A stretch of DNA of 64,000 bases from Lamellibrachia satsuma (taxonomy: Eukaryota; Annelida; Polychaeta; Sabellida; Siboglinidae), in the NCBI GenBank assembly GCA_033239005.1, contig BSQZ01000001.1, positions 18,511,000 to 18,574,999 of the forward strand, in the 5' to 3' direction. Shown here in pieces: positions 22,625-33,900 of this stretch. The first letter of the stretch is position 1. The number at the start of each line of letters is the position of its first letter. A program made the position numbers and the translations under genes. The notes under the pieces were generated by a model. It made no database searches. It saw nothing but the letters and a program-made list of their open reading frames with translations, and was not told the origin of the DNA.

Positions 22625-23170
22625 ATATAAAATACTTCTATTGTGCTAAAATCCTCGGAAGACCCAAGCTCGGAAAACAAAAGGGGTTAAGCAGTTCATA
22701 ATCGATAAGCAGTTCCAGTTGTAAACAGTTGGGTTGGTGCGCTGGGGAGCTATGGAGGATACGCAAGTTTACGGCGACCTGGTGTTATACTTAACACTAA
22801 CAGGGAGTTAGTTCCACAGAGTCGGTGCAGCAACTGAAAAAGCTCTAGTTCCGACATTTGTCTTAACACTGGGAACAAAAAGTAGATTAGAATTAGATGA
22901 TCAAAGCTGTGTGGGCTGTCTTGCAAGAGTGAGCTGTGAATTTAAATATGCTAGTTGCTTCGATGAAAGTGCTCGATAGGTAATTGTACAGACCTTAAAA
23001 AATAATACGACATCGGACAGGGAGCCAATGATATCGGACAGGGAGCCAATGCAATGATTTAAAGTGATACTGAGTGAGAGAAACGAGGAGACCGGGTAAC
23101 TACCCTTGCCAAACAATTTTGCACGCGTTGAAGTTTCAAAATGTCCTTGAGAACAATATTATGATAAAGG
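22625..23170 (-). mobile_element. Non-LTR retrotransposon 3' fragment
   Basis: Minus-strand frames read LQRVQNCLARVVTR, ITYRALSSKQLAYL, ARQPTQL, TRAFSVAAPTLWNSLP and end in an ATT-type tail near 22612-22630, typical of a 5'-truncated LINE. It contains a 20-bp direct duplication (gacatcggacagggagccaat-like text at 23008-23050). Confidence 0.7.
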
Positions 23171-23369
23171 GAATTGCATGGCAGCACAAACCATAGACAT
23201 AATAACAATGTAATAATTGAATTACTGTTTACGTTTCTGCCACTGTATTCAAATGGTGCTGTCCACATGCTATACTTGCAACAATGGCACATCTACAAAT
23301 CTAGTTGTCTTGTCTAGTCGAAGAATGTCTTACCATCCGCGAACCTCAGAAACGATATACTAACAACAG

Positions 23370-23545
23370 ACTCACTCATTCACCCAGTCACCCAATTCAC
23401 CCACTCATTCACTCACTCAGTCGCTCCGTCCCTCCATCCCTCCCTCTCTCACTCAGTTTCTCCTTCAGTCACACACATGTACACGCACTGGCACACGAAC
23501 AGGCGCACGCACAAACACAACAACACGCACACACCTTTTCTAAAA
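23370..23545. repeat. Imperfect CACT/CCCT and CACA simple repeats
   Basis: Runs of cactcattcac, ccctccatccctccctc and cacacg-type phrases. Confidence 0.7.
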
Positions 23546-23733
23546 CTTATCTCTCTATGCATATTTTATCTTCACTACTATCATGTGTAGGATAATCTTC
23601 GGCCTGGTCTTTGCCGAATGTTGGATCATGCTGCGTTATGTGCAAACTCGAAAGTGCGGTGGCGGAGGATCCAATGACGTGTGTCGCGGAACAGCCTATC
23701 GCAGGCTAGACTGACTTCTGCACACTTCTGCAC

Positions 23734-23767
23734 ATAAAAGAAAGTGCCGCCGTCCTTGTCGGTCAGG
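23734..23767 (+). promoter_or_regulatory. TATA-type core promoter of gene B
   Basis: cATAAAAGAAA (from 23733) lies about 28 bases upstream of GGTCAGG (23761) and about 83 bases upstream of the ATG. It corresponds base for base in layout to the gene A promoter at 4727-4693, and the leader between (cgctgaactgtcactgaaca) is almost identical. Confidence 0.6.
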
Positions 23768-23816
23768 TAAACGATTCCGCTGAACTGTCACTGAACAAGA
23801 AAGCGACTCGAGAGCC

Positions 23817-25473
23817 ATGATGATGAAATCGATGATCCGCTGTTTACTCGCCGTCTGCATTCTCAGTGTAGCGTCAATCGTCACAGGTCTGTCGTCTTTT
23901 TCTTTGTTCGCTTGTTCAACAGTTATAACAGCGTTATATACATGTATGTGTACACACACGTATGTGTACACACATGTATGTGTACACTGTACACATATGT
24001 ATGTGTATACACATGTATGTGTACACACACGTATGTGTACACAGATGTATGTGTGCACTGTACACATATGTATGTGTACACACATGTATGTGTACACACA
24101 TGATCAACAAAGTAAAAATCAGTTTTGATAATATAATAATATTATTGAATTACATAGATGATTTGGAAGATGATATATCAAGCAAAGCACTTAGATTCGC
24201 AGACGAGACAGATATTCACAAAGGTTAAAAGAGATGGAAATAAACAAAGTCAACAGGTCGATCAAGACAAATTAGTCGAATGGTCTGAAAAATGGCTAAT
24301 GTTATTACATTTGTAGAAATGTAAATGCATACGTACAGTGTATGTGTGAATTTACATTTCCACATGTATGTCATACACTACATGGAAACATGGACGAAGA
24401 ATATAAAATGGACGATACTACACTAGGTAGAACCACACGATAAAAGGACTTTGAGTATTGCATACAAGCATGGTGGCCATATCACAAGAAGGACATAAAT
24501 AAGCTAGAAAGAACACAAGGAGGAGCAACTAAGCTGATTCCAGAACGAAGAGACATTAGTTATGACAGCCGCTCAATGGTGTGGTTTGGCAATCAGGAAA
24601 CTAAGAAGAGGCCAAATGTAAGTTTTTTTAATATTGAATGTTTATTCAAACTTATGGTTATTCAAACTTAAAGAAGGCAGCCGAGCGAGAGGACACAAAG
24701 CAGTATTAGTTAATAAACAGTGTATGTTGTGTATGGGAAAGTACTCATTTTCACATAGGACGATGAATGAATGGAACAAACTGTCAAATGATTATGTAAA
24801 TGCTAGCAGTGTGAATATGCTTAAACATAAAATTGACATATATCTCACAAGGGCGGGCTGCACTTAAATGACACATATGTTGGACTATTGATACGCCAGT
24901 GTCTTCCTGGTGCACTTGCCATATGGAGCTTGTAGATTTGGATGGCAATCTTGGTACATTTTGTTTAACGTATGTTATACATATATCTACATTTCGCGTA
25001 CTCTACAATTGTTGTTCACCAGTTGCTTGTTTAATACTACGTAAGATGCAAACAAATATAGTATTTTTATTGTCGCCAAATAAGGTTTATGTTACATGAA
25101 TTGAAAACGTAGTGGCATACAACCTCTGTTTTGTCTATCAAAACGAAATACCTCGTTCTTTCATTGTCTTCGGTCATGCGATCTCAGCCAGCCTAAACCT
25201 CGCTGGTTTCGAAGACGCTTGCCGACTTCCTGCAGATCTTTGTCGAAGGCAGTTGTGCGTGGCTGCCAGCCAGCAACGTCAGCGGGTGTGAAATACTGGT
25301 TCTAATACATATATATTTAGCTTAATTAAATAACTGTATTAAATTAAAGTTATTCCCACTATCTTACGGACAAGAAAATGTAATGTATTATCTTAAACTC
25401 TTATCTAAACCTAAGCTTAAGAGCTAGGATCCTAAGGAACACAGACACATTTAAATGCATGTGGATGTGTGTG

Positions 25474-25524
<51 letters not shown>

Positions 25525-25984
25525 TGTTGAGCACGTAGCACAAGTGGTGTTAAGTTGATGCACATCTCATTCACTATTTCACTATTTATGTTAAAGCTAA
25601 ATAAACGTGCATCTAAAATATAATTTAAGAAAGTTAACGCTGTTGGAGTTGAGTCAACTCAGCTCACTGCAGAGTGATCCAACTTTGATAAAGCGCACAC
25701 AAACGTACGTTGCCATCTTAGTTGTTTCGCGATGACAACATTCAACTCAAGTACTAGACCTATATGTGACTTTGGATCTCGTTTATTTTGCAGGGCGCTC
25801 GACACGGCCACTGCATATGGTTCGGCGTAACGTAGGCCTACCAGACGGCGGGTTGTTCAACCAGGAGGAGTTTCTGAATTCATTCTGCCTTTACTGCATG
25901 ACTCGTCCGTTCTTCTGCGGCAAATTCGTGGCATTCTGCCATCAAATTCAAACATATGAGATGAAGCGTCGTCGAGATAGTTAG
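23817..25984 (+). CDS. Gene B: small secreted four-cysteine peptide precursor, two exons
   Basis: Coding exons are 23817-23886 and 25794-25984, joined by a 1,907-bp phase-1 GT-AG intron (CACAG/GTCT; TTTTGCAG/GG), giving 86 residues. Exon 1 encodes a signal peptide (MMMKSMIRCLLAVCILSVAS...). The mature part has a dibasic site (HMVRR), an acidic/Asn stretch, then SFCLYCMTRPFFCGKFVAFC with spacing C-x2-C-x6-C-x6-C, and ends in EMKRRRDS. The possible basic cleavage sites and small size fit a prohormone or a cationic defence peptide; this is inference. Signal peptides of A and B share 17 of 23 residues, and the cores share 13 of 21, including all cysteines. The first of three in-frame ATGs was taken as start; either of the next two is possible. 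The intron contains a tgtatgtgtacaca array, a CR1-like remnant and block R4. Confidence 0.82.
23930..24105. repeat. Palindromic TGTA/TACA simple-repeat array
   Basis: Repeated gtatgtgtacacacat with internal mirror and palindromic symmetry, about 175 bp, inside the gene B intron shortly after the splice donor. It gives spurious Tyr/Val/Cys/Thr ORFs on both strands. Confidence 0.9.
24145..24910 (+). mobile_element. CR1-like element remnant
   Basis: Traces YIDDLEDDISSKALRFADET, then LVEWSEKW and, at 24634-24867, KLKEGSRARGHKAVL and WNKLSNDYVNASSVNMLKHK to LTRAGCT, the ORF2 C-terminus. Deleted and frameshifted. It lies in the intron of gene B. Confidence 0.8.
25140..25430. repeat. Dispersed block R4, inverted copy of 12190-12465
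   Basis: The minus strand reproduces the landmarks of the first copy in order. It lies in the gene B intron, upstream of exon 2. Confidence 0.7.
25465..25525. repeat. (GTGC)n microsatellite
   Basis: About 14 gtgc units. Confidence 0.95.
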
Positions 25985-26009
25985 GTGCCTCATTGCTGCT
26001 TTAACCGTG

Positions 26010-26770
26010 GTACAAGTGGTATCCTCGGACCAGGCCCCACAAAAAGGGCCCCCCACGCTTATAGTTTCTCTTCGCTTTCCTTATATCGGGCTATGTTCAA
26101 CTTCTGTGCTAAAGTCGTGAATGTGCCTACCGCCTAAAACGGATGTAGAGCGAACATGGTGAAGAGAACGTCAGAAAAATCGAACTTGTTAATCTTGACA
26201 CTTCTGGCGCGGTGGCGTCCCAAGAACTTAGCGCGCCTTACAAACGTGACGAAGTTTGTGCGTACAACTTATTAAACTGGTCTTAGTATAACCTCTGATT
26301 TAGTGTTTTAATGTTTTTTTCAGTTGTCTCCGCACACTACTACGTGGTGGTAGTCAGGCTCTAGAATAATCACGGCACATCTAAATAATAATGGAAGTCT
26401 GGTTATGTGAACGTTTACGCTCATACATAGTTGACTAAATGTTAACGTATGGGGCAACGTCCATAGACAATACGGAATATCTTTGAGCCATATGAATTTG
26501 CTTCTACTAAGCGTCTGATTCACTTAAGTGGTGCATTTTAATAAAGCGGGAATAGGCGACGATTCCTTCCCAGCCAATATGTTTGATTCCACTAAGCGGT
26601 TGATTCTGTTATCCGTGATTCTGTTAAGCGGAGTCCGCTGTATCACGCGTCTCGACCTTCGTCTTTCTCGCACTCGGTAAGGGTCCCCCACAAACGTTTG
26701 TGCCAGACCCCACACATTGTTAATCTGGCACTGTATGTCATGATATAAGATCCCGTGGGCACAACATGAT
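26010..26770. repeat. Dispersed block R3, inverted copy of 7655-7985
   Basis: Ends match the first copy on the opposite strand. The central 400 bp (26120-26520) is unique to this copy. Begins about 25 bp after the gene B stop codon. Confidence 0.6.
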
Positions 26771-27136
26771 TAGAACATCCCACCGTTTCTCTACGGTTTA
26801 CATACCTTCTGTAAACCGTAGAGAATAACACAAACCATGATGGCAAACTTTGAAGGGTGTATTGAGGCGCCCATCTTGGGTTTCAAAATGTCCGCCATTT
26901 ATAAATACTGTCATCATAACTCCAGTTATGAATATCGTATGAATTTCAGTTTAGGAGCTGCACGAAGATTTTCAATATCAAATAGTTCATAAATCACATT
27001 TTAAATTCAGCCAAAGCAATATTATGATTAGTAACTATCTTGTTTTATTTTTCAAAATGGCCGCCATACGTCAACTTAAATTAATATAGCTTGAATATCC
27101 GTTTTGGTAAGAATTGTTTCCCCACAAAATTACTGT

Positions 27137-27250
27137 AGTCTCCTGTTAGGGTTGCTCTGTCGGGTTTTCATGCACTATCCGGAGCAGACGTCACTGGTAG
27201 ATTTGCTGGCAGTGAGAAGATGACATGACATGCAAGAAGCCTTAATTGCA
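27137..27250 (+). mobile_element. Degraded fragment of a repetitive invertebrate ORF
   Basis: Translation contains LSGFHALSGADVTGRFAGSEK, which I associate with a repetitive element-borne protein family common in invertebrate genomes (recollection, not checked). Flanking frames are broken. Confidence 0.4.
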
Positions 27251-27344
27251 GGCCTTGAGGCATATAGGGGAAGGTGGGGCATGTCCACGCACGTAAGGTA
27301 TAATGTGTCACAACTAATTAACTGTTTATGCCAGAAGGGTAACA

Positions 27345-27960
27345 TTTCGCATTGTTAATCTGTATAGTGGTGTGCGGATATGCCTCAGGGTATTGGGACA
27401 TATCCGCACAGGCACATACGAACAAACATCGCGTATTTCAGGCAATTGCTATGGAGCAGAATACGAACTGCATTGGTAAATTGCAGGCTGCATCAACATC
27501 ATATAGCTTGCATATCACCAGCTGTAGTTTATATAATACAATGACCTAAAGTTGGTGAAGTGGATGCGTGATATTGGTCTGTCTCAACTACAGCGCGTGC
27601 ATAGAAAGCCATATGATGAAGAAAACTAAAAGGACACAAAATAAAAACAATATTATAATTAAACACTTCAAGATACATGAACGCTTAACATACATAAACT
27701 ATAATTTAATAAGCTTACTGTTTTTAACACATCCCACCTCAATATCCCACCTCCCACCTATTGCTAAACTAACCTCCCACCACTTTGGTGGGACTCAATA
27801 CATTTCCAGTATACCATCCTTGAAACAAATTTGACATCTTACAGGTATGTTTTCTGTGCATAACGCACTTTAACGTACAAAACGCATTTATAGTATACAA
27901 TTTTCGAATCTACAGGACAGATTTTCGTAATGGTATCAAATCATGTTGAGGCACTGTCAA
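27345..27960. repeat. Dispersed repeat block R1, inverted copy of 3720-4505
   Basis: The same landmarks as 3720-4505 in reverse complement, including a gtgcggatatg(c/t)cc end and the ggatggtatactggaaat phrase. It lies downstream of gene B. Confidence 0.7.
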
Positions 27961-28087
27961 TATATTACTTGGTGTTCAAGAATTCACTGAATTCTGATCT
28001 GTCAAGAGCTAGTGGGGGTATTTTAGGGGGATTTCATGGACCCCCTAAATCACATTAGAATGAACTGAAATTTAACAGGATGTAATA

Positions 28088-28165
28088 TTGTGTGCATGCG
28101 TACATACGTGCATGCATGCGTACATACGTGCATGCATGCGTACATACGTGCATGCATGCGTGCGT
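28088..28165. repeat. 20-bp microsatellite-like array (catgcatgcgtacatacgtg)
   Basis: About four tandem units. The 170-codon open frame that starts here (to 28602) lacks recognisable motifs downstream. 28603-28806 holds nothing else that I could support. Confidence 0.85.
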
Positions 28166-28806
28166 GCATGGACGTTTGTATAAACCCAAAAACGAACACA
28201 TCTATTAACATAGCTTGTAAACAGATGATGTCAATTGTTGTTAATTATAGTAATCACAGAAAGTCAGTTTTAATAGTGCAGTATTTAATTTACAAAACTA
28301 TAACACATCAGGACCTATGGATGATTACATCATCCACATTGTACAACTTCAGTAATGATCCAGAATATCAAGGCATCAGGATCTGCGTCCTGTTCATATA
28401 TTGGTCTGCAGGCAAATTCATGTTTGGTCACGAGTCATGCGGACAATGTTCTTACATGATTCGTAAGCACATGGAACTACATGTTAAGGTACATGACAAC
28501 CACTATAGCATATCACTTGATGCTGCTGTTCAACCATTGGCAAACGATTTGTATCTTCAAAGTTTAGCACACTGTATATTGGTGTTTACAACTATAGTGT
28601 AAGCGTAATTGAATGTTTAGAACTGTAATTGTAATTTATCTCTATGAGGCAGTATAAGGGTAATTGACCATTGTAACAGAGCTTTATGATGATGTGTAAT
28701 TGTAATCGACAACTGTAATGACACCCAACCCTGGTCAATAGAGAATAATTAAACATCCCGTGTTAGACACCTCTCCCCAGAACAGGATTCATATCCTGTC
28801 GGAGCC

Positions 28807-30896
28807 CTATTCCACCAACTCCTCATCGTCATCTTCGTCATCAGATTCAAGTTCGTTTCCCTCCTCTGCCTCATTCTTCACACTCTCAGCCTTCTCCAGG
28901 TCGAGCATGTTCAGACCAGATGCACCCTTCATCTTGGAGAGTTTCTTGCGTCTTGGTGCTACTCGCCACGAGTTCCAGATGCGCACTGTCTTGTCGGATG
29001 ATGCTGACACGTACTGTCAACAGACAACCATGCAGTGTGAATTAGTTAATGCAGTCGTACAATATTGAAAAGAGGTATTTGAGCCATGTGAGTGAGTGAG
29101 TGAGTGAGTGAGTGATTGAGTGGGTGGGTGGGTGGGTGGGTGGGTGAGTGAGTGAGTGAGTGAGTGAGTGAGTGAGTGAGTGAGTGAACAAGTGAGTTTT
29201 TCATAAGCACTGAGCATCATCCATCCAACAGGCAGTCATCTCTACTCTTAAAATCCTTCGAATACATAAAGATTTAAATCAACCAAACAATATTGTAAAA
29301 TCGATGAGACAACAACAACAATTGACTTTATATTCCGTACAACTCTCACCTGGTTACGGTCAGTGATGTGTATGAGCGCACGTACAGCATCTGTGTGTCC
29401 GATGTTCGACTGGACGAGTGTGTATGTGTCTGCCTCAAACACCCGGATGCTGTTCTGGGGACACCAGAGAACACACGGGGTTTCATTATTTAAGCAATGT
29501 AACCAGTTTTCTTGTTAAAGGCAATGTACAAAGATTTTCATTGGTTAACTGGCACAGAGTTAGTTGGGGATTTCATATAATTAAAATGCCCCAGTTCTCT
29601 GAATTTTTCGATTTCAAAGTTCATCTAAATTAACAATGTTATACTTTGTGTTTTAATCTTTACATCTGTAGTATATTTATGGTCAGAAATTGTACAAAAT
29701 GAAAATGTTATAAACCAATAAATCATCCAGTCAAAAATATTATATTTTACTTTCACAGGTGAAGATTATGAACATAAATGGATAAAATACCAATAAATGG
29801 ATAAAACTGCAACATAGGAATACATGGATAAACCACAATGTGGGCATAAGTAGATAAAAATGGTCATAAAGACATCTTTTCAACAAATTCTTGACCACTT
29901 CTCAAGCATTGTTGCCCAGTGGGTTATACACAGCTTCATCGAGTGGAACGAGACTGCTCCTAGTTGGATAACAGTGCACATTATAATGCATACCTGTACA
30001 CCAGCAACAATGGCTCCATTAATGACATCAATACACAATGCGGTGACTGTGCCAGCAGCAGATAATGTTTGTTCACATTCGTTGAGGCCAGATCCACTCT
30101 AAACAAGACATACAAACATATACTGAACAAAATAAAAAACTTGACATAAAGTAATACGCTAACATAAAACTAGCGGTGTAATTCGTGGGACTGTAGGGCT
30201 ATTTCCTTTATTTACTGGATACTGTCTGCCTATACTGCCCATACTGCCTATACTGCAAATTTTAACTCAGTTGCTTCTGCACATGCGTATATGTTGCCAC
30301 ATACGCTAAAGAGGTACTGCACATGTAGACAATGTAGTCATGTAAGCAACATTCAGAAAAACACTAAATATTGATTTAAAATGACAATGTTTGACATGAC
30401 AAGACTTTCTAATGGTGACCAAGAGTGTGCTTCAGGCTACATGGAGGCGAGAGTTGGTAGTTTGATTCACATGTCGTTTGTGGCCAGATGCAGTCTAGAC
30501 AAGCCAATTCACATATATACTGGACAAAATAATGGTCGATCTCCACATTCGGTGAGGCCAGCTCCTCGTGTGACATCACATGCTAACTGATAAATCTGGC
30601 TACATCATCAGTGTGATCAGTTTGTGGCTGCAACCTTCACCAGTGGGCTGGTCTTTAGAGGAAGGGTGACTGCACAAGATTTATTGGTGCTTAATGCTCC
30701 AACGAATAGATATATATATATATATGTATATATAATTATGTGTACTTATATATGGAAGTTTTCCATTATATATATATATATATATATAAATATATATATC
30801 AACTGTATTTAATTACATGAATAAATAATAAATTCATTTTAAATAAATAAATATTCTATATATTTTTTTATTTATACAAATAAATTTATTAAAAAT

Positions 30897-30991
<95 letters not shown>

Positions 30992-33900
30992 TTTACTTAT
31001 TTAATGAACATTTAATGAGAAGAGACTCTTACCCAGATACGGATTGTATTGTCCTCTGATCCGGTGACCCATTTCTCTTTGATGTGGTTCCACACAACAC
31101 ACGTCACCTCCATGAAGTGGCCCTGGAGAGTGTTTAGTAAGACCATCTCCTCGCCACACGTCGAGAACTTGCGAATGTAAACCATGTTATCAGACGACGA
31201 GTAGGCGAACTCATCCCTGCAGGTAGAACACATGCAAACTTTGTAGTTTAGTCTTGTCTTAGATCTTTTATTTCATTACTTAACATTGTAAACTACAATG
31301 ATGACGTCTCCTTGCAATCTCTCCAGCCACTTCGAGTCCACCATCTCTCCAATGCTTGATGTTGTCAATCTCTCCAGCCACTAGGAGTCCATCATCTGTC
31401 CAATGCTTGATGTTGTCAATCTCTCCAGCCACTTCAAGTCCACCATCTGTCCAATGCTTCATGTTGTCAATCTCTCCAGCCACTTCAAGTCCACCATCTG
31501 TCCAATGCTTCATGTTGTCAATCTCTCCAGCCACTAGGAGTCCATCATCTGTCCAATGCTTGATGTTGTCAATCTCTCCAGCCACTAGGAGTCCATCATC
31601 TGTCCAATGCTTCATGTTGTCAATCTCTCCAGCCACTTCAAGTCCACCATCTGTCCAATGCTTCATGTTGTCAATCTCTCCAGCCACTAGGAGTCCATCA
31701 TCTGTCCAATGCTTGATGTTGTCAATCTCTCCAGCCACTAGGAGTCCATCATCTGTCCAATGCTTCATGTTGTCAATCTCTCCAGCCACTTCAAGTCCAC
31801 CATCTGTCCAATGCTTCATGTTGTCAATCTCTCCAGCCACTAGGAGTCCATCATCTGTCCAATGCTTGATGTTGTCAATCTCTCCAGCCACTTCAAGTCC
31901 ACCATCTGTCCAATGCTTCATGTTGTCAATCTCTCCAGCCACTAGGAGTCCATCATCTGTCCAATCCTTGATGTTGTCAATCTGTCCAGCCACTTCGAGT
32001 CCACCATCTGTCCAATGCTTCATGTTGTCAATTTCTCCAGCCACTAGGTGTCCGCCATCTATCCAATGCTTGATGTTGTCAATCTCTCCAGCCACTAGGA
32101 GTCCGCCATCTGTCCAGTGCTTCATGTTGTCAATCTCTCCAGCCATTTTGCGTCTACCATCTGTCCAATGCTTTATGTTGTCAATCTCTCCAGCCACTTC
32201 GAGTCCACCATCTGTCCAATGCTTGATGTTGTCAATCTGTCCAGCCAGTTCAAGTCCACCATCTGTCCAATGCTTGATGTTGTCAATCTCTCCAGCCACT
32301 TCAAGTCCACCATCTGTCCAATGCTTGATGTTGTCAATCTCTCTAGCAACTTTGATCCCACCTGTGTCCAATGCTTGATGTTGTCAATCTCTCCAGCCAC
32401 TTCAAGTCCACCATCTGTCCACTACTTCATGTTGTCAATCTCTCCAGCCACTTTGAGTCCACCATCTGTCCAATGCTTGATGTTGTCAATCTCTCTAGCC
32501 ACTTTTTGATGGAACATAACAGACCTTCTTCACTCCTACGACCTGACCTCTGACCCAGTTGTTAGTCTCTGTGTCCAACTTATCCTGGGCATACTGTGCC
32601 ATACTCACATCTCGAGTATGTGCATACGGAAGATTATATAAATGTACAATTGTTGTGTTGCTTAAAACTGTAAATGTTTATGAAATATGTGAAGCAGGTG
32701 ACTATATTCACCATGATTTGACCTTAAAACCAACAACATTCAGTCTTCATGCATTAGGCATCCTTCTATCCAGCCACTAGAAATTTAAGTATACGCACGC
32801 AGATAGACAAATATGCTCATTTTTTATTCATAAATAAATTGTCCATGGTGCAAAAATTCCCAAAATTGGGTATAGTTTCAAAATCATATTATTCGTCTAT
32901 CATCAACTATGAATTAAAATATCTGTCCCCACCTGGATGGGCTGTATGTTATGTCTGTGATGATACCATCACAAGCCATTTCTACTTGTGCGTCACGTGG
33001 AGACAATTGTGCATTCTTTAATGTGTCGACGAGACTAGAAGAGACAATAGAATATCAGTAAGGATGCTATGCAGTCTTCACAATCATATCCCTAATGGAA
33101 ACAACAATAAATTATCTTTTATCGTGTGAACACATCAATGTCCACATTTATCTTACTCCCAGAAACAAACCATAATGTATAAATATCTATGGACAGTTTA
33201 AAAACATAGTTTTGGTACAATAATTTATGTAACCACATCATAATCAGTACAAAGATGGCTGTCACATCATCCACAAATGGTTTATATAGGAGTAAAAGAA
33301 TTTACATTTATTATTAGCAACTGCCTCTTGTTGAAAGCCAAACCTTGAATTGCATAGGTTATTCTACTATGGCGGTGCAATGTGAAGGTTTAATTTAATA
33401 TATTCGTCGGTGTGCAATATTGTATTGTCAATGTGCAACTACCAAACAGCATTTGAATATCATGCAAAACATATACTGCAAGAATATCATGAGTGTGAGC
33501 AAACTGGCTTCTACCGAGGTTTCAAAGTGTAAGTAACAGTAATAATAAAACTTATACAGCGCTTCGTTAAGCATGATATCACAAACAGGGACGCGCAAGT
33601 CACCATCAGAGTGAGGCACTGCCGAGGATTTAAGGTGAAAATGCAATTTTGAAAAAAATATGTCTAGTTTTTTGTGGAAGGTATTTAAAGTAGATGACTT
33701 TAAAGTGGTGAGGCATTTTTTCAAGATTTTGAGCGCAGCCCAGGGTAAGCTTAGTTTAGAAAAAACATTGTTGTGTGATAGATGATCTGAGGCATCTGGG
33801 GTTATTTGAAAGATGCAGGAGACTACCCAAATGGAGTGGCTGTTTTGTAGACAGAGCATGCTATACATGTAAGAGTGGACAGTGTCCCATACTGACCAGG

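Noticed and set aside
23696..24228. Several ORFs rich in Tyr/Val/Cys/Thr/His
   Set aside because: Translations of the tgtatgtgtacaca array; only the first 23 codons from 23817 are supported, by homology to gene A.
28088..28165. CRISPR-like direct repeats
   Set aside because: Simple tandem repeat without unique spacers, in a eukaryotic sequence.
28090..28602. 170-codon ORF with a zinc-finger-like CGQCSYMIRKHMELH
   Set aside because: The spacing between the second Cys and first His does not fit C2H2, the frame starts in a microsatellite, and no second copy or splice partner was found.
31280..32378. 363- and 340-codon ORFs on opposite strands
   Set aside because: Both arise from a stop-free 51-bp tandem unit; the WD40 gene splices in frame without it.
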